Shown in pieces: positions 41,124 through 52,981 of a stretch of DNA of 64,000 nucleotides. Both the position numbers and the translations under genes were made by a program. The notes under the pieces were generated by a model, which did not search any database, was not told the origin of the DNA, and saw only the letters and a program-made list of their open reading frames with translations. This DNA is from Saturnia japonica (Eukaryota > Arthropoda > Insecta > Lepidoptera > Saturniidae), in contig CM065322.1 in assembly GCA_033032175.1 (NCBI GenBank), positions 13,826,001 to 13,890,000 on the forward strand, in the 5' to 3' direction. Each line of letters opens with the position of its first letter. Within the stretch, counting starts at the first letter, position 1.

Positions 41124-42877
41124 TCAAAATGCTTTAATTTTAAATTCCATAAGTATGGCTTCCTTTTCTCTCATTTCTTCTTTAAATTTAATTTCTTTTT
41201 GGTAATTTAGTATTTCTAATTCATAAAGTTTTTTTTTATGGATAATCTCCATCTCCTTTAATTGGACACTCAATTTCCGTTCTTTCAACTCTTCTGATGC
41301 TACCTCTTTATTTAGTTTTATTAATTCAATTTTTTCTTCTGCGAGGCGAGAAAAACTATCATTGACATTTTGTTTCCTTTTTGATGGTTTCTCAGCTTTC
41401 TCTAAAATAAAGAATAGTTACTTATTAGAAATTATTTTATGAATATCCTTATATAAATTAGACCCACTATGATTTGACTTACCAACATTTAAGGCAGAGC
41501 TCAACTTCTTTTTTAATATACAAGACCTATTACTATTCATTTTTGTAGTTCCATGTAGTTCTTGTGAAATATTGCCTAAAACATGAACAACATAATTATA
41601 GTAGGCATATTCATTTTCTTATCATCTCTAGGCAATGGTTTTTTTTAAATATACATAGTTGCTTATGCAAATTAGTTTTTTTTTTCAAAAAAATTATGTT
41701 GCAATCTTACAGTGATCATTATTTTCAACGATGACTTGTGTACATTGGGTTTTTGGTATGTGTGTCACATAGTCCTCAGCAACAATTTCCAGGTCTAAAC
41801 AACAAAGTATAAAATAAGTTGCATATTCAAATTGAGTAGATACTTTATTACTTTCGTTACCAGATAATATTTTTTATATTATAACTAATTTAGTAACATA
41901 TAACCCTTACCATATTTATTCATAAAGTCTCTTTCAACTGGTTCAACTCTTTCATTTTCAGGAATACTTTCCTGGTATTGCTTCATTAGCTTAGCATCTC
42001 CATCATATTGTGTATATAAACCATCAATTTGAGGTCCTATAATTTTTTTTATCCTGTTGAAAGGATCATGGTCACTTGTGGAAGGACCACCACCTGTAAT
42101 TATGAAAAATTACCATACATACATACATAGGATTGACTTATAAGTATATTTATTATGAAAGTGATTTAGAGACAATTATCAGCATGCCACCTATAATAAA
42201 GCTATTTTCTTATTCTCCAGTTGATTCACACCTAGACCTATGATCTCTAGTTTGTAAAATTTGTATAAATTATTTAAAAAAAAAACGAACTTGAATTACC
42301 TGTACCCATAACATGCTTTTTATGCTCGTTATCTGATCTTTGTATTTTTTGTTGAAGTCCTTCAACTGCCATTTTGCAAACATCCATTGGCACATTAGTT
42401 TTTTCTGCTATGCATGACCAATCTTTACCATTGTCCTCAATAGCTACAACCAGTGCTTCTGTTTTAGTAGGATCTGGAAAAATTTGTTCAGTTGTTCAGT
42501 TTTTTTTCATTTCAATATTGTTAAATAGAACCAATAACCACAAGGTGATAAGAGTAAAATATATATTTAATTAACAAGTTACCTTTTAAGAGCATCTTGG
42601 CTTCTGATCGTTGTTTTTTTATTTTAGTTTTCATATTTCTATAGCAGCTTATTAGGTTGTCTATTGTGCGAGAGCATTGGGTAGTGTTCGCATTGTATAT
42701 CTCTGTAATTTTAGTCCATAATCGCTGCTTATCACTTTGTTTTATCACATCTGTTTTCTTTGATTCGATTATAGTCATATAGGGTTCGATAACCCTTGTA
42801 AACAACTCCTGTTCCTCTCTTGTAAAATTCGGAGCTCTAGCACGATGCCCAGAAGTTTTATCGCTTAACGAACTCAT
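41124..42877 (-). CDS. Harbinger 2 Myb/SANT-like protein, six exons
   Basis: Minus-strand exons: 42877-42583, 42473-42300, 42093-41911, 41794-41711, 41575-41483, 41401-41124, total 1107 bases, 368 residues, every intron GT/AG and in phase. Exon 1 starts MSSLSDKTSGHRARAPNFTR and carries a Myb_DNA-bind_5-like domain (FTREEQELFTRVIEPYM, RLWTKITEIYN, SRTIDNLISCYRNMKTK). Exon 2 holds a second SANT-like helix region (LVVAIEDNGKDWSCIAEKT). The last exon is a Lys/Glu-rich coiled coil. The family binds the transposon ends and recruits the transposase to the nucleus. An in-frame ATG 18 bases upstream (42895) is an alternative start. Confidence 0.85.
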
Positions 42878-43444
42878 GTTGAATTGCAGACACAAATAAA
42901 AAACAAGTTCAATTCAGCAAACAAAAACAGTCAACACAATGGCACTATTCACACTTTCACAGTAACTATCTCAGTATGTATAATGTACTCTGTGAGTACT
43001 AATTGATAATTATCAATTTATCACACTTTATTTTAAACGAGCGTGAAAACTAAAAAATATACAAATACAAAATGTCAAAACGTTCATACCATTTATCTCT
43101 GGTTCATACCGCGATATGAAATACGTTTCTTTAACGCATACTGTTTGGATATTGAACTTAGGTTTTATTAAAATTCTTGTTTAACTATTACTCAAGCGAG
43201 AAACGAAACGTCAAAACTACTTTGCCGACATGATAAATACATTTAGCTAAATGTAAAATTCAAACGCTTGGTACAAGACAATGCTAAATGCATTTAAATT
43301 AAAAACGTTTAGTAAGTTAAAAATGTTTAGTTAAACGAATTTTAAATCATTTTAAACAGTATTTGGTTCAAGCCGCCCTAAAAGATAGTTGTTCGCGTAC
43401 TAGCGTACTAAACTAATTTATGATACGTTATTTTCGCCTGCAAG

Positions 43445-44105
43445 ATGAGTGAATTAAAAGAACTTATTAAACAAAGAGGTAATATCAGAGCGCGAATAAC
43501 TTTATTTGAAAAGCATTTAGCGCCATTTTTAGATATTAAAGAAACTAGTACTGTAAAAATAAATGAACTTAGTATCAGGCTGAGTAAAATACGTGATCTT
43601 GCGTGCAGCTTTGAAGAGGTTCAATCACAAATTGAAATGTTGGACGACGATACAACTAAACAAATGCAAGAACGCGAAACTACAGAAAATATCTGTGTCA
43701 ATTTAATCGCTCAAGCTGAATCCTTATTAGAGTATTTCCAAAACACAAATAAGGTATCCAACACAAGTTTTAAAGGCTCTTACAATTTAAAGTTACCAGC
43801 TTTTAAGATCCCGCCTTTTAGCGGAGAGTCAAATAAGTGGCTTTCCTTCAGAGACATGTATATTTCCTTAATTCATGTTGCGAACAAAATGGCGAACCAG
43901 TAATAGTGCCCTGAAACTGAATGCTCTGGTTCTTCTCAAAGAAGACAATTTGCCGCCTTTGAAGTGGAAGTTGGGTCGAATTATTAAAATATATCCAGGC
44001 ACAGACGGTGTTACTAGAGTGGATGACGTAAGGACTGCAAATGGTATACTTCGCCGATCATTTAGTAAAATTTGTCCAATTCCGGAAAATGCAGATATGT
44101 GTTGA
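43445..44105 (+). pseudogene. BEL D gag N-terminus fused to pol C-terminal tail
   Basis: The frame starts MSELKELIKQRGNIRARITL, with the coiled-coil region and LPAFKIPPFSGESNKWLSFR of the BEL DUF1759 module, and breaks at about 43878. It is followed, in a different frame, by LRTKWRT then ALVLLKEDNLPPLKWKLGRI and SFSKICPIPE, the DUF5641 tail that ends BEL pol. About 5 kb of gag and pol are therefore deleted between them. The join lies in GCGAACAAAATGGCGAACC, which contains the direct repeat GCGAAC and may have promoted the deletion. Confidence 0.85.
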
Positions 44106-44132
44106 AATGCGTGCTTTCAACCCCCGTGGGCA

Positions 44133-44290
44133 TGTTCAAGATAAACCGGCGCCTATGCGGATTGAATGGCAATCCGATACGTTCACACTCGTGCGTCGAT
44201 TTTTATTTGTATACCGCGCTTTTTATTGTACCTTTTTTAAATAAACCACTTCAAGTTACAGCTGCGCTCGTTGTTATTGTAAAACTACCA
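44133..44290 (+). repeat. Possible start of 3' LTR of BEL D
   Basis: TGTTCAAG follows a G/C-rich tract (CCCCCGTGGGCA) 27 bases after the pol stop, and an AATAAA is at about 44240. The right edge is not defined, and it does not match the 5' LTR at 38225-38422. Confidence 0.35.
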
Positions 44291-44710
44291 AAATTATATA
44301 ACCTGGGCTATTATTATTATTATGGGCTATAGGATTAAGTCCGCACAGTTATAGTTTATTTCATTTCATTAGTGTATTTATTTATATTCAAGAAAGAAAA
44401 CGCCGTAAGTACACGAAATATCATACATAATAGGTTTGCTGGCCAAAGTGCAGATAAACATGCAAAATAACATTGCTATGTTCTTTTACGTAATCTATCT
44501 AAAATGTGAAATATACATCCAACACCACAACTACGCTCTATTGTAGTTTCGAGTTTTAACATTTTCAAATATTCTCTAATTAGATTCCTTCTCAACTGCG
44601 TTTGTTGTCACTACTAAGTAGGTTTTAATCTAATTAAAATCCAATCCAATGGGGTGATCACTAACTTTAGTTTGTTATTAAGTTTATTGAACGAAAAGTA
44701 AACAAAAAAG
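44291..44710 (+). other. AT-rich interval before hAT remnant
   Basis: No gene. CAATGGGGTGATCAC at 44648 resembles hAT terminal repeats and could be the left end of the transposon whose remnant follows, but no partner was found. Confidence 0.3.
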
Positions 44711-46430
44711 ATGTCTGGTGGAAAGAAAGGAAAAGTAGAAACAGAGGGTCGCCAGTTTCAAGAAAAATGGACTGAAGAATTCTTTGTTATCCTGCACAAT
44801 GGTATGCCTATTCGTTTGCTGTGTAATGAATAGATTTCAGTAATGAAAGAATTTAATATCTAGAGGCATTACTCAACTAAGCATTCTACGCTGCACTCAC
44901 TAACAGGACAAGTAAGAACAGACAAAATCCAGAAGCTTACTGCAAATTTGGAAAAACAGCAACAAATGTTTCATAAACAATGAACACAACTTGATAATGT
45001 TGTGAAAGCTAGTTTTATAGTTTGCTCAAAATTGGCAAAGGCATTAAAACCATTTGCCGAAGGAGAATTTATCAAGGAGTGTATGTTAGAAGTTTGCAGT
45101 ATTTTGTTTCCTGAACAGAAAAATGAATTTGAAAAAATTAGTTTGTCAAGACGAACTGTATTTGGACGTATAGAAATGATGGACTGACCGTATGGCTGGT
45201 TTTGAATCATTTCCATAGCATTAGACGGGAGCACCGATTTGTCTGACACAGCTCAACTGGCTATATTTATGCGAGGTGTTGATAAGGAGTTTACTGTTAC
45301 TGAGAAATTGTTTGCTTTACAGCCTATAAAAGGAACCACTACAGGAGAGGATATTTCTATTGAAGTTCAAAAGGTATTCACAAGTTTTGGCTTGCCATGG
45401 TCAAAATTAATTGGAGTATGCACTGATGGTGCACCTTCTATCGTCGGTTTAGGTAAAGGTTTCATCGGAATTTTGAATGAAAAAGCAGCAGAATTAAATG
45501 TCCAAAAAGATGATTTGATAGTCCTTCATTGCATTATCCACCAACAGAACTTTTGTTCTAAGTCCATTCGACTCCAGAATGTTATGAAAGTGGTAGTAAA
45601 AACCATCAACTTTATTCGATCCCGAGGGCTTAACCATCGTCAGTTCAAGTCGTTTTTGGATGAAATATCAGCTGAATATAACGACGTAACATATTATTGT
45701 GAAGTCAGATTGACTGAGCAAAGGAAAAATGTTGAAACAGTTTTACGAGCTTAGAAATGAGATAGCAGACTTTATGAAAATAAAAGATAAACCGCTATCT
45801 GAATTAAATGACCCAAAATGGATATGTGACTTAGCATTTCTGGTCGATCTTAAAGGCTATTTGAATCATTTCAATTTAAAACATCAAAAACAAGGACAGT
45901 TAGTAAATGCTTAGTACGGCAATTTTAAAGCGTTTCAGATCAAATTACCCTTGTGGGAGTCACAGATGCTGTCTTGTAACAGTGTTACCATTTCAACACG
46001 CTCTCTACGTATGAAAATATTGCTTATGCTCAATATGCTGAAGAACTCAAGTTACTGTAGGAAAAATTTTCAAACAGATTTAGCAATTTAAAAAAACATG
46101 GAAGACTGTTTCAGTTTATTTGCTACTCCTACAAAATGTAATGTACAAAATACTCCAATACACTTACAAATGGAGTTGATCGAGATTCAAGAAAACTCAC
46201 TCCTAAAATCCAAATTTGAAGACGTAGAGTTGTGCGATTTCTACAAAAAATACCTAGCACATATAGAAAATACAATTTTCCGCAGCTTAGAAAATTCGCA
46301 AGAAGATTGATTTGTGCGTTTCGCAGTACTTATAAATGCGAACAGTTCTATTCATTGATGAAAGTTAATAAATCAACACATCGTACAAGACTGACTGACG
46401 ATAATTTACGTTGCGTATTTGACAGGTAAT
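44711..46430 (+). pseudogene. hAT transposase remnant (GTF2IRD2/ZBED-like)
   Basis: The reading starts MSGGKKGKVETEGRQFQEKW with a BED-type finger start (LLCNE) and continues in changing frames: KASFIVCSKLAKALKPFAEG, DLSDTAQLAIFMRGVDKEF, KLIGVCTDGAPSIVGLGKG, DLIVLHCIIHQQNF, TINFIRSRGLNHRQFKSFLD, FYELRNEIADFM and, near the end, FRSTYKCEQFYSLMKVNKST. These are motifs of the hAT-like proteins annotated GTF2IRD2 or ZBED in animals (D in TDGAP, C-end dimerisation). At least six stops or frameshifts, for example around 44831, 45187, 45752 and 45912, make it a pseudogene. Confidence 0.85.
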
Positions 46431-46569
46431 TTTTTAGGGTACCATTAAAATAAAATTCTCACATTATTCTCGATTTTTTTGTTAATTCTTAAATTGTAAT
46501 TCTTTTAATTCCATAATAATATAATATGAATTTCCGAACGCACCATCACCTAATCACTCGAGAGGGTAA

Positions 46570-47120
46570 TGTAGCAGCAGTTTCATCTTCATATATTGTG
46601 ACCCAACGAAAAACAAGAAACAGGAAGAGAAAGATTCAAAATACATTCTGAGAATACGCAAAAATATTAAAAAAAGTCAAAAATCGGCCTGACTTTTATC
46701 TTGACGAAACTATATACATACATGCTTCGTACCACCTCCAATATTGTTGGCAATCGGACGAAGAATCAGGTGTTCTTACTTTTGATAGTGTGAGCGCAAG
46801 GAGGACTATTATAGCCCATGCTGAGGTAAAACTGGATTCGTACAACTGCTACTCGTCAAACTCGAGTGACTATCATGACGTTATGAAATCTGCGAACTTA
46901 ATGCGATGGATGAAAAAAATCTTTTTTCCAAATTTACCAACGAATTCCATTGTAGTAATTGATAATGCATCATACCACTGCACACAAATAAACGAGGCCC
47001 CTTACAATGAGCATTAGAAAAGCAGTGCACAAAGAGTGGCTTATCAAAAATCATGTTGAAGTGACAGTCTCGTGGTGGTACTCGTTCGAGGTGGTCACGT
47101 AAATACATTAATAACTGCGT
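46570..47120 (+). pseudogene. DDE_3 transposase remnant (IS630/Tc1-like)
   Basis: Across frame changes the plus strand gives FYLDETIYIHASYHLQYCWQ, SARRTIIAHAEV, SSDYHDVMKSANLMRWMKK and SIVVIDNASYHCTQINEAP. D of LDET and D of VIDNASYH are the first two catalytic positions of DDE_3 transposases common in insects. The N-terminal helix-turn-helix is missing and stops follow at 47018. Confidence 0.75.
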
Positions 47121-47200
47121 TCAGCGGATCTATTGTTCATCTAGCCGGCCGGCGCCGCGTCGTGCCGAGCGCTGATAAGAAACCGGTTTAGTAATAATGA

Positions 47201-47641
47201 ATAGAAACTCGAACAAAACAAGTATATATGACTCAGATGATGAAATTTTAAACAGAGATGTATTAACTGAAATGAAAGACTTAAATGAAGAAATTAAGGG
47301 CTAGCGAGCTACAAAAAGAATGAGAGACAACGAAGAGGATGACTGGATTACGGTTCAAAGAAAGGGTAAGAAGATAAAAGACGACAATAATACAGACATA
47401 TACATATCGAGTAAAGAAAAGTTACCTAAGCAATTTGCAATGGCTAGACTATTTAAGGATATGAATATAGCAGATATTACCAAAATAAAATACTTAAATT
47501 CCTACATATTGCAAGTGGATATAACTAACGAATCGAGTGTTTTAAAATTAGAGACGTGTAAAGATTTTTTGGATAGGGGTTGGCAAATTCAAAGAGCAAT
47601 GTAAAAAAAAATATCATGGTGTTTGTTATAAACGATGTGGA
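47201..47641 (+). pseudogene. I-type LINE ORF1, N-terminal part
   Basis: The frame begins MNRNSNKTSIYDSDDEILNR, has a stop at 47302-47304, reopens at MRDNEEDDWITVQRKGKKIK and reads KLPKQFAMARLFKDMNIADI, a nucleic-acid-binding N-terminus seen in I-factor-like ORF1. A stop lies after QIQRAM (47602), and after one frame change the sequence leads to GVCYKRCG at the insertion point. Confidence 0.65.
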
Positions 47642-48006
47642 TAGTCCGGTCAATTTAGACCAAAAAATGAGAGTGAAGTTACATAAAGTTTCAACAAGCT
47701 GAATTTCAGTGAAATATAATATATTAATTGTTTAAATATTTTTCTATCGGTCATTGTAACTTATACTTACAATATAAAATATACATAAGTTTTAACTAGA
47801 AGAATATCAGGTAAAATGAAACCCAGTCCCTTAATCTTTAAGCCAGTGTAACTTCGAGACATCTGTCTCTTGTTCTATTGTGTGCGTGGCTAGGGTCTTA
47901 TACCTGCTATAATAAATGAAATACTGTTAGTCTTGAGCGTCACTCTGCAGTGAAAACACGTGTTTATCCAAACCTATATTGTGCTGTTTTGAGTTTTATA
48001 TTAAAA

Positions 48007-51000
48007 ATGTCTGAATATTGTTATATTTGTGCTAAACTTTTAACTGAAAGTGAAGTTGTTACTGTTGAACGTGGTATGAAGACATTAATTAATGCAAGTA
48101 TCGAAAGAGCTGATGATTTTTCGGAATATCTCAAAAATCAAAAATCTGTGACAATACATGAAAATTGCCGTAAAAATAATACTCGAAAGTCTTCTATTGC
48201 TGCAGCTAATAAAAGACAACGTGAAGAACAAGAAGCCAGTACATCCACAGCAAGTCCTCCTCGTACTAGATCACGTATCAGTGAATCAGCTTTTTGTTTC
48301 AAAGAACTATGCTTATTTTGTGGCGAGAAATTAAATGAAGAGAGTGAAAGAAGAAAATCCTCAGATTTTCGGCGTCGAATCAGCCAAGTAAGTACACTTC
48401 AATTTAAAGATTCAATTCTGGAAACAGCTCGGGCTCGTGACGATGCTTTAGCAAAAGCTGTTCTTACTCGAGTCGAATTTGAATATGATTTAGTTGCTGC
48501 TGAAGCTAAGTATCATCGAGATTGCTATGCTAATTTTTTAAAACCTTCCACTGGAGCTAAAATGGGTCGTCCTAAAGACGACGCTACGAATTTGGCAATG
48601 GAGGAAAATATTTACTTACATTGAAAATAGCGATGACTGTCAGTTCACTTTGAACGAATTACAAAAGGTTTGCAAAACTACGACTCTAGATAACAGAACG
48701 ATTAAGCTACGACTAAAAGTAAAATATGGTGATAAACTTATTATCACTGAGAAATCTGGAGCATCAACATTCATATGCTTAGTGGATAATCATCATGATA
48801 TTTTGAATCAAGCCTGGTACGAATAAAAAAATGAATAAAACAGAAGAACGATTGAGAGTCCTAGACGCATCTGCAACTATTATTCGCGAAGATATTCAAA
48901 CCGCAGTATTTGATAATTCTAACTACCCTCCACCAAGTCGCATGTTTGAAGATTTAAATAATGAAATTCCAGAATCATTGACATATCTTGTGGAACGAGT
49001 GATTTAAAAAAATAAACGATCAAATTTAGATCATTTAAAATTAATATGCACATATATTTGCCATTGTATCATGACTGCTGTTCGACCAAGGTCTTTTAAA
49101 TCTAAATTACAATTAGGGCTCGCAGTTTTTTTTCATCGAAGGTTCGGGTCTAAACGTCTTATACAAATCTTTTCGGCTTTTGGTTTATGTGCTTCTTATA
49201 ATGATACAATAATGTACGAGGCAGCAGCAGTTTTCCATCGTCCTGCTCATGTCCTACCACCAGAAAATGGCACTCTTATTCAATACGTTGCAGATAATGC
49301 TGATATTAATGTAAATACGCTAGACGGCAATAACACGCTCCACATAATGGGTATTATTCAAATTGTTACTCCAAAACATTCAGTTTTACTAGAAGAAACT
49401 ATGCCACGAATAAAAGAAACTCTTTCAGCAAATGATTTCAAGGCAAAAGCTCATGTGCCGATACAGACTTATACAATTGACGGTGTAGTAGGCTACAGTA
49501 AAATAAATGTTAAAGATTTTGTTTATGGAACTGAAACAGTATCGTTTCTCAAAAAGTTGATGTAGTATGGTTTTATGGAAAATGGAAAAATGAGTCTTTA
49601 CCCGGTTGGAATGGTTTTTATGAACGTTTAACAAATAATAATACGAATTATTCTAAATCTCAAATTTCATTTTTACCATTTATTCACCAACCAGCCAGTA
49701 ACTATAATACTATCTATACGACTTTACTTTGTGCATTAGAGAATGCAAAACGGTATGGCCACACTGTATGCATCGTGACTTTCGACCAGCCCCTGTATGC
49801 TAAAGCTCGAGAAATTGTATCAGCCGCACCTCAGGGCTCTGAATTATCAAAAATCATCATCAGACTTGGTGGATTTCATTTACTGATGTCTTTTATGGGA
49901 GCAATTGGTCATATTATGCAAGGAAGCTGCATGAAAGAAGTACTAGCAGAGATCTATGCGTCAAAATCATTAGAAAAAATGCTGAATGGTCATGCTTACG
50001 CAAGAGCTGTTCGAGCTCATACACTACTTCAGCTTACTTTGGCAATTATAATATTAAAAGAAGTTGAAATGAATGAAATAATGGATGCAGATCTAATCGT
50101 AAATATCGAGCATATATTAGGTAATACTCTTTCATACAATGATATTGAAAATGACGATGAAGTATCTGGACCTTTACTTGATAAATTTAATCAAAAACTA
50201 AAAGAATATGAGGAACGAGGACCAACTGCAAAACTTTGGATTCAATATTTTTGTATGGTTTCCATTGCTAAAGAATTACTAAGAGCTGAGCGTATGGGGG
50301 ATTGGAAAGCTCATTTAAACTGCGTCAAAGAAATGCTTCCTTATTTTCACGCGTCTGGACATTTTTCTTATGCTAAATCTGCACACCTTTACTTGCAGGA
50401 TATGGAACAATCACAGAATTTGATTGATCCTGAAGTTTACGAAAAGTTTTCAGGAGGATTTTTTACAGTTAGACGTTCAGACAAATTAAGTTGTGGAACT
50501 TCAACGGCCATGGTAATCGAGCAGTCTATGATGAAAGCTATGAAGACAGATGGAGTATTGCTCTAGGGAGAAGTACAAAAGAGAGCGTCATCAGTAAATG
50601 GGTTTATAGTATGCATGCTATGAATACAGTTTGTGACAAATTAGAAGATATCGCTAATGTTAGGATGGATACGACCGAGCAGCATGTTGATGCAAGTGAT
50701 TCGCGAGTAAAAAAAGATGCTAGAGACATACGAAGACTTTTAGAGTGGTTCTCAACGCATGATCCTTTTCCAGAGGTTAACAAAATTGTTTCTATTGTGA
50801 GTGGTGTCGTTGGTGACGATAAAATTAATTGTTATAAAGCTCGTGAAGTTGGACTTGCTTCTATGGCAAAAATGACAGGACTGACATTCAATAATATTAA
50901 ATTAAAACGCGCTGATAAAGTTGTTCCTCTCTTAGCTATGACTAGTTCCATAAAAGTTCATGAAGAAAAAGTACCTATTGACCCTGTATTATTGTTCCAA

Positions 51001-52464
51001 CGCAAGAGTATTACTGCAGCATTTCAAGATGAAATAGAAAAATATTTTGAATATGAATTAGCTCCCTACCCTTTATCGTTATTTGATGACATCGGGATGC
51101 GTAAAACACAGAAATCTACTGTTTACGATTGTTTTGAAAAAGTAAATATTGATATGCGACTACATGCGACATACATCATTGACGGAGGATACTTACTATA
51201 CTGCGTTGTGTGGGATAGCGAAGAAACATTCAACGTTATCTTAGATAAATACGTTCAATATGTACGTAGACATTTTGGTTCCAGAGTTACTGTCGTATTT
51301 GATGGCTATGATGATTGCACGAGAAATATCAAAGCTCCAGAACAACGTCGTCGATCTTTAGCAACATCTTCATCTTCTGATATTTTATTTGATGAACTTA
51401 TGACAGTCCCAACCAGTCAACAGATATTTCTTACAAATACCCACAACAAGTCTCGGTTCATTTCAATGTTGAAAGAAAAGTTTACGGCTGAAAATATATT
51501 GGTAAAACAAGCTAATAATGATGCTGATGTATTGATTATTGAAACAGCAATAGAGCAATTCAATTTGACAAATACAACTATTGTTGTTGGTGAAGATGTT
51601 GACTTACTTGTATTACTCACTGCTCGAACGCCAACTGAAAAAACTATTTTTTTCTTAAAACCAGGAAAAGCTCAGCATCAATCAGATATATATTCATCAA
51701 AAAGTTTATTTACTTTAGTAAAGTGTAAAGATCATGTACTATTTTTACACGCAATAACTGGCTGTGATACGACATCTGCATTTTACAGGAGGCGTAAAAC
51801 AGAAGTTTTCAAAATGTTTGAAAAACAAGATTTAATTCAATGTGCTGAAGTTTTTAAAACGAGTAATTCAACTCAACAAGAAGTTATTACCAACGGCATC
51901 CGCTTTCTTCTTTCTATGTACGGAGCTCCTAAAAAAACTACCTGTTTAGATAAGCATCGATATGCATGTTTCGTTAAAAATACTAAAAATAAAAAACAAG
52001 TTCAATTAGCTTGTCTTCCTCCAACCTCAGTTGCTGCTCACCAACATCTTTTTCGAGTATATTACCAAGTTCAAGTGTGGCTTGGTTATCAGCTAGACCC
52101 TACAGACTGGGGTTGGAAGTTGGTCAACAATATATTAGAGCCAGTTCAAACTTTACTTCCACCTGCGCCGGAAAAACTGCTGAACACTATTTTTTGCAAC
52201 TGCAAAAAGGGATGCAGTGCTAAATGTGGTTGCAAAAAAGTCGGACTGTCTTGTTCTTTGGCATGCACAAATTGTCAAGGCCGGTCGTGCTCTAATATTG
52301 AATCACAAACAATGGAGGATTCGTTTGACTCCGACGAAGTATCATGCGATACATCGCTATTGACACAATTTACTTGCATCCAAAATGAAGATGAAGAAGA
52401 AGCAGGAGAAGAAGAACAAGAAGAAGATCAAGAAGAAGAACAAGAATTTGAAACTTACGAATAA
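48007..52464 (+). pseudogene. Multidomain transposon protein: zinc modules, transposase-like core, XPG/PIN nuclease, CXC domain
   Basis: The start is MSEYCYICAKLLTESEVVTV. Two CxxC...HxxC zinc modules (CYIC ... HENC; CLFC ... HRDC) occupy 48015-48540. The middle reads VADNADINVNTLDGNNTLHI and VTFDQPLYAKA ... LGGFHLLMSFMGAIGHIMQG, a conserved region with Asp residues that may be the transposase core. From 51170 the C-terminal part shows YIIDGGYLL, VVFDGYDD, NNDADVLIIETA, VGEDVDLLVLL and ITGCDTTSAF, the spacing of acidic motifs of XPG/FEN1-type nucleases, then CNCKKGCSAKCGCKKVGLSC (52194-52253), a TSO1-like CXC zinc domain, and an acidic tail. Frameshifts or stops near 48622, 48826, 49004, 49562 and 50566 break it into six frames; the nuclease-CXC part (about 630 codons) is intact. 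Confidence 0.75.
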
Positions 52465-52979
52465 GACGAATAAACTTAAACACTTTTTTTTCATTTACAT
52501 CGCTTTTATCTTTCCCAGTCTTTGAAAATTTCCGTTATTTTGCAATAGTTTTACATTAAACAGGATCACAACTGACCCGTGGAGTAGGCCTACTGGGGAA
52601 ACCACGTTAAAAAAACGCGCTAAGTACATTACCTCATAGGTGGCGTGGAAACGTGTGCATATTATGACGATAACAACTTTTATAACTTTTTGAATCGTTA
52701 TATCGGTGGCTCGTAAGAAAAAAAGTATTGATACATTTTTTATAGATAATTTTATGATCTACAATTTTTGTCTGAGGTACTTTTATGATAAAACTTACCG
52801 TTTTGCTGAAAATCGCGAAAAACTCATTTTTTTGACCTTTGACCTTGAATTAAATTTTTTCCTTACAGGGGAATAATGGGTAACTTCTAGACATTGTTTA
52901 TAATTATGTTTTGAACAACTTCACAGAAATTTAGCTTGTTGGGACTTTATGTAACTTCGAATGTCTAAATTGACCGGAC
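52465..52979 (+). other. 3' flank of the XPG-nuclease element
   Basis: AT-rich non-coding sequence ending in the terminal inverted repeat (about 52905-52979). No gene. Confidence 0.6.
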
Positions 52980-52981
52980 TA

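Larger units (their letters stand above)
39147..43378 (+). mobile_element. PIF/Harbinger element 2, complete
   Basis: The 4232-bp element has inverted ends GGGCGGCTTGAACCAA (39147-39162, repeated inverted at 43363-43378) and TAA duplicates at 39144-39146 and 43379-43381, the 3-bp T-W-A duplication of PIF/Harbinger. It holds a transposase gene on the plus strand and a Myb-like gene on the minus strand, convergent, and all exons can be joined in frame. AAACGTTTAG-like words are repeated inside both ends. It inserted in the leader of BEL D. Confidence 0.95.
38225..44300 (+). mobile_element. BEL/Pao element D, internally deleted and split by a Harbinger
   Basis: In order: an LTR (38225-38422), a primer site (38425-38442), leader, a Harbinger insertion (39147-43378), the rest of the leader, gag N-terminus (43445-43878), an abrupt join to the last codons of pol (43879-44105) and a possible 3' LTR start at 44133. 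Most of gag, protease, reverse transcriptase and integrase are deleted. The putative 3' LTR does not resemble the 5' LTR by eye, so the two ends may derive from different elements. Confidence 0.6.
47644..52979 (+). mobile_element. TIR transposon with XPG/PIN-like nuclease and CXC domain (Academ-X-like?)
   Basis: The 5336-bp element has inverted ends beginning GTCCGGTCAATTTAGAC on both sides, with similarity continuing for about 70 bases (GAAGTTACATAAAGT, CAACAAGCT). TA lies at both borders (47642-47643 and 52980-52981). It has one long coding region (48007-52464) and AT-rich flanks. It interrupts the ORF1 of an I-type LINE. The coding content recalls Academ-X transposons (Kapitonov and Jurka), but those are reported with 3-4 bp target duplications, so the assignment is tentative. 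Confidence 0.75.
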
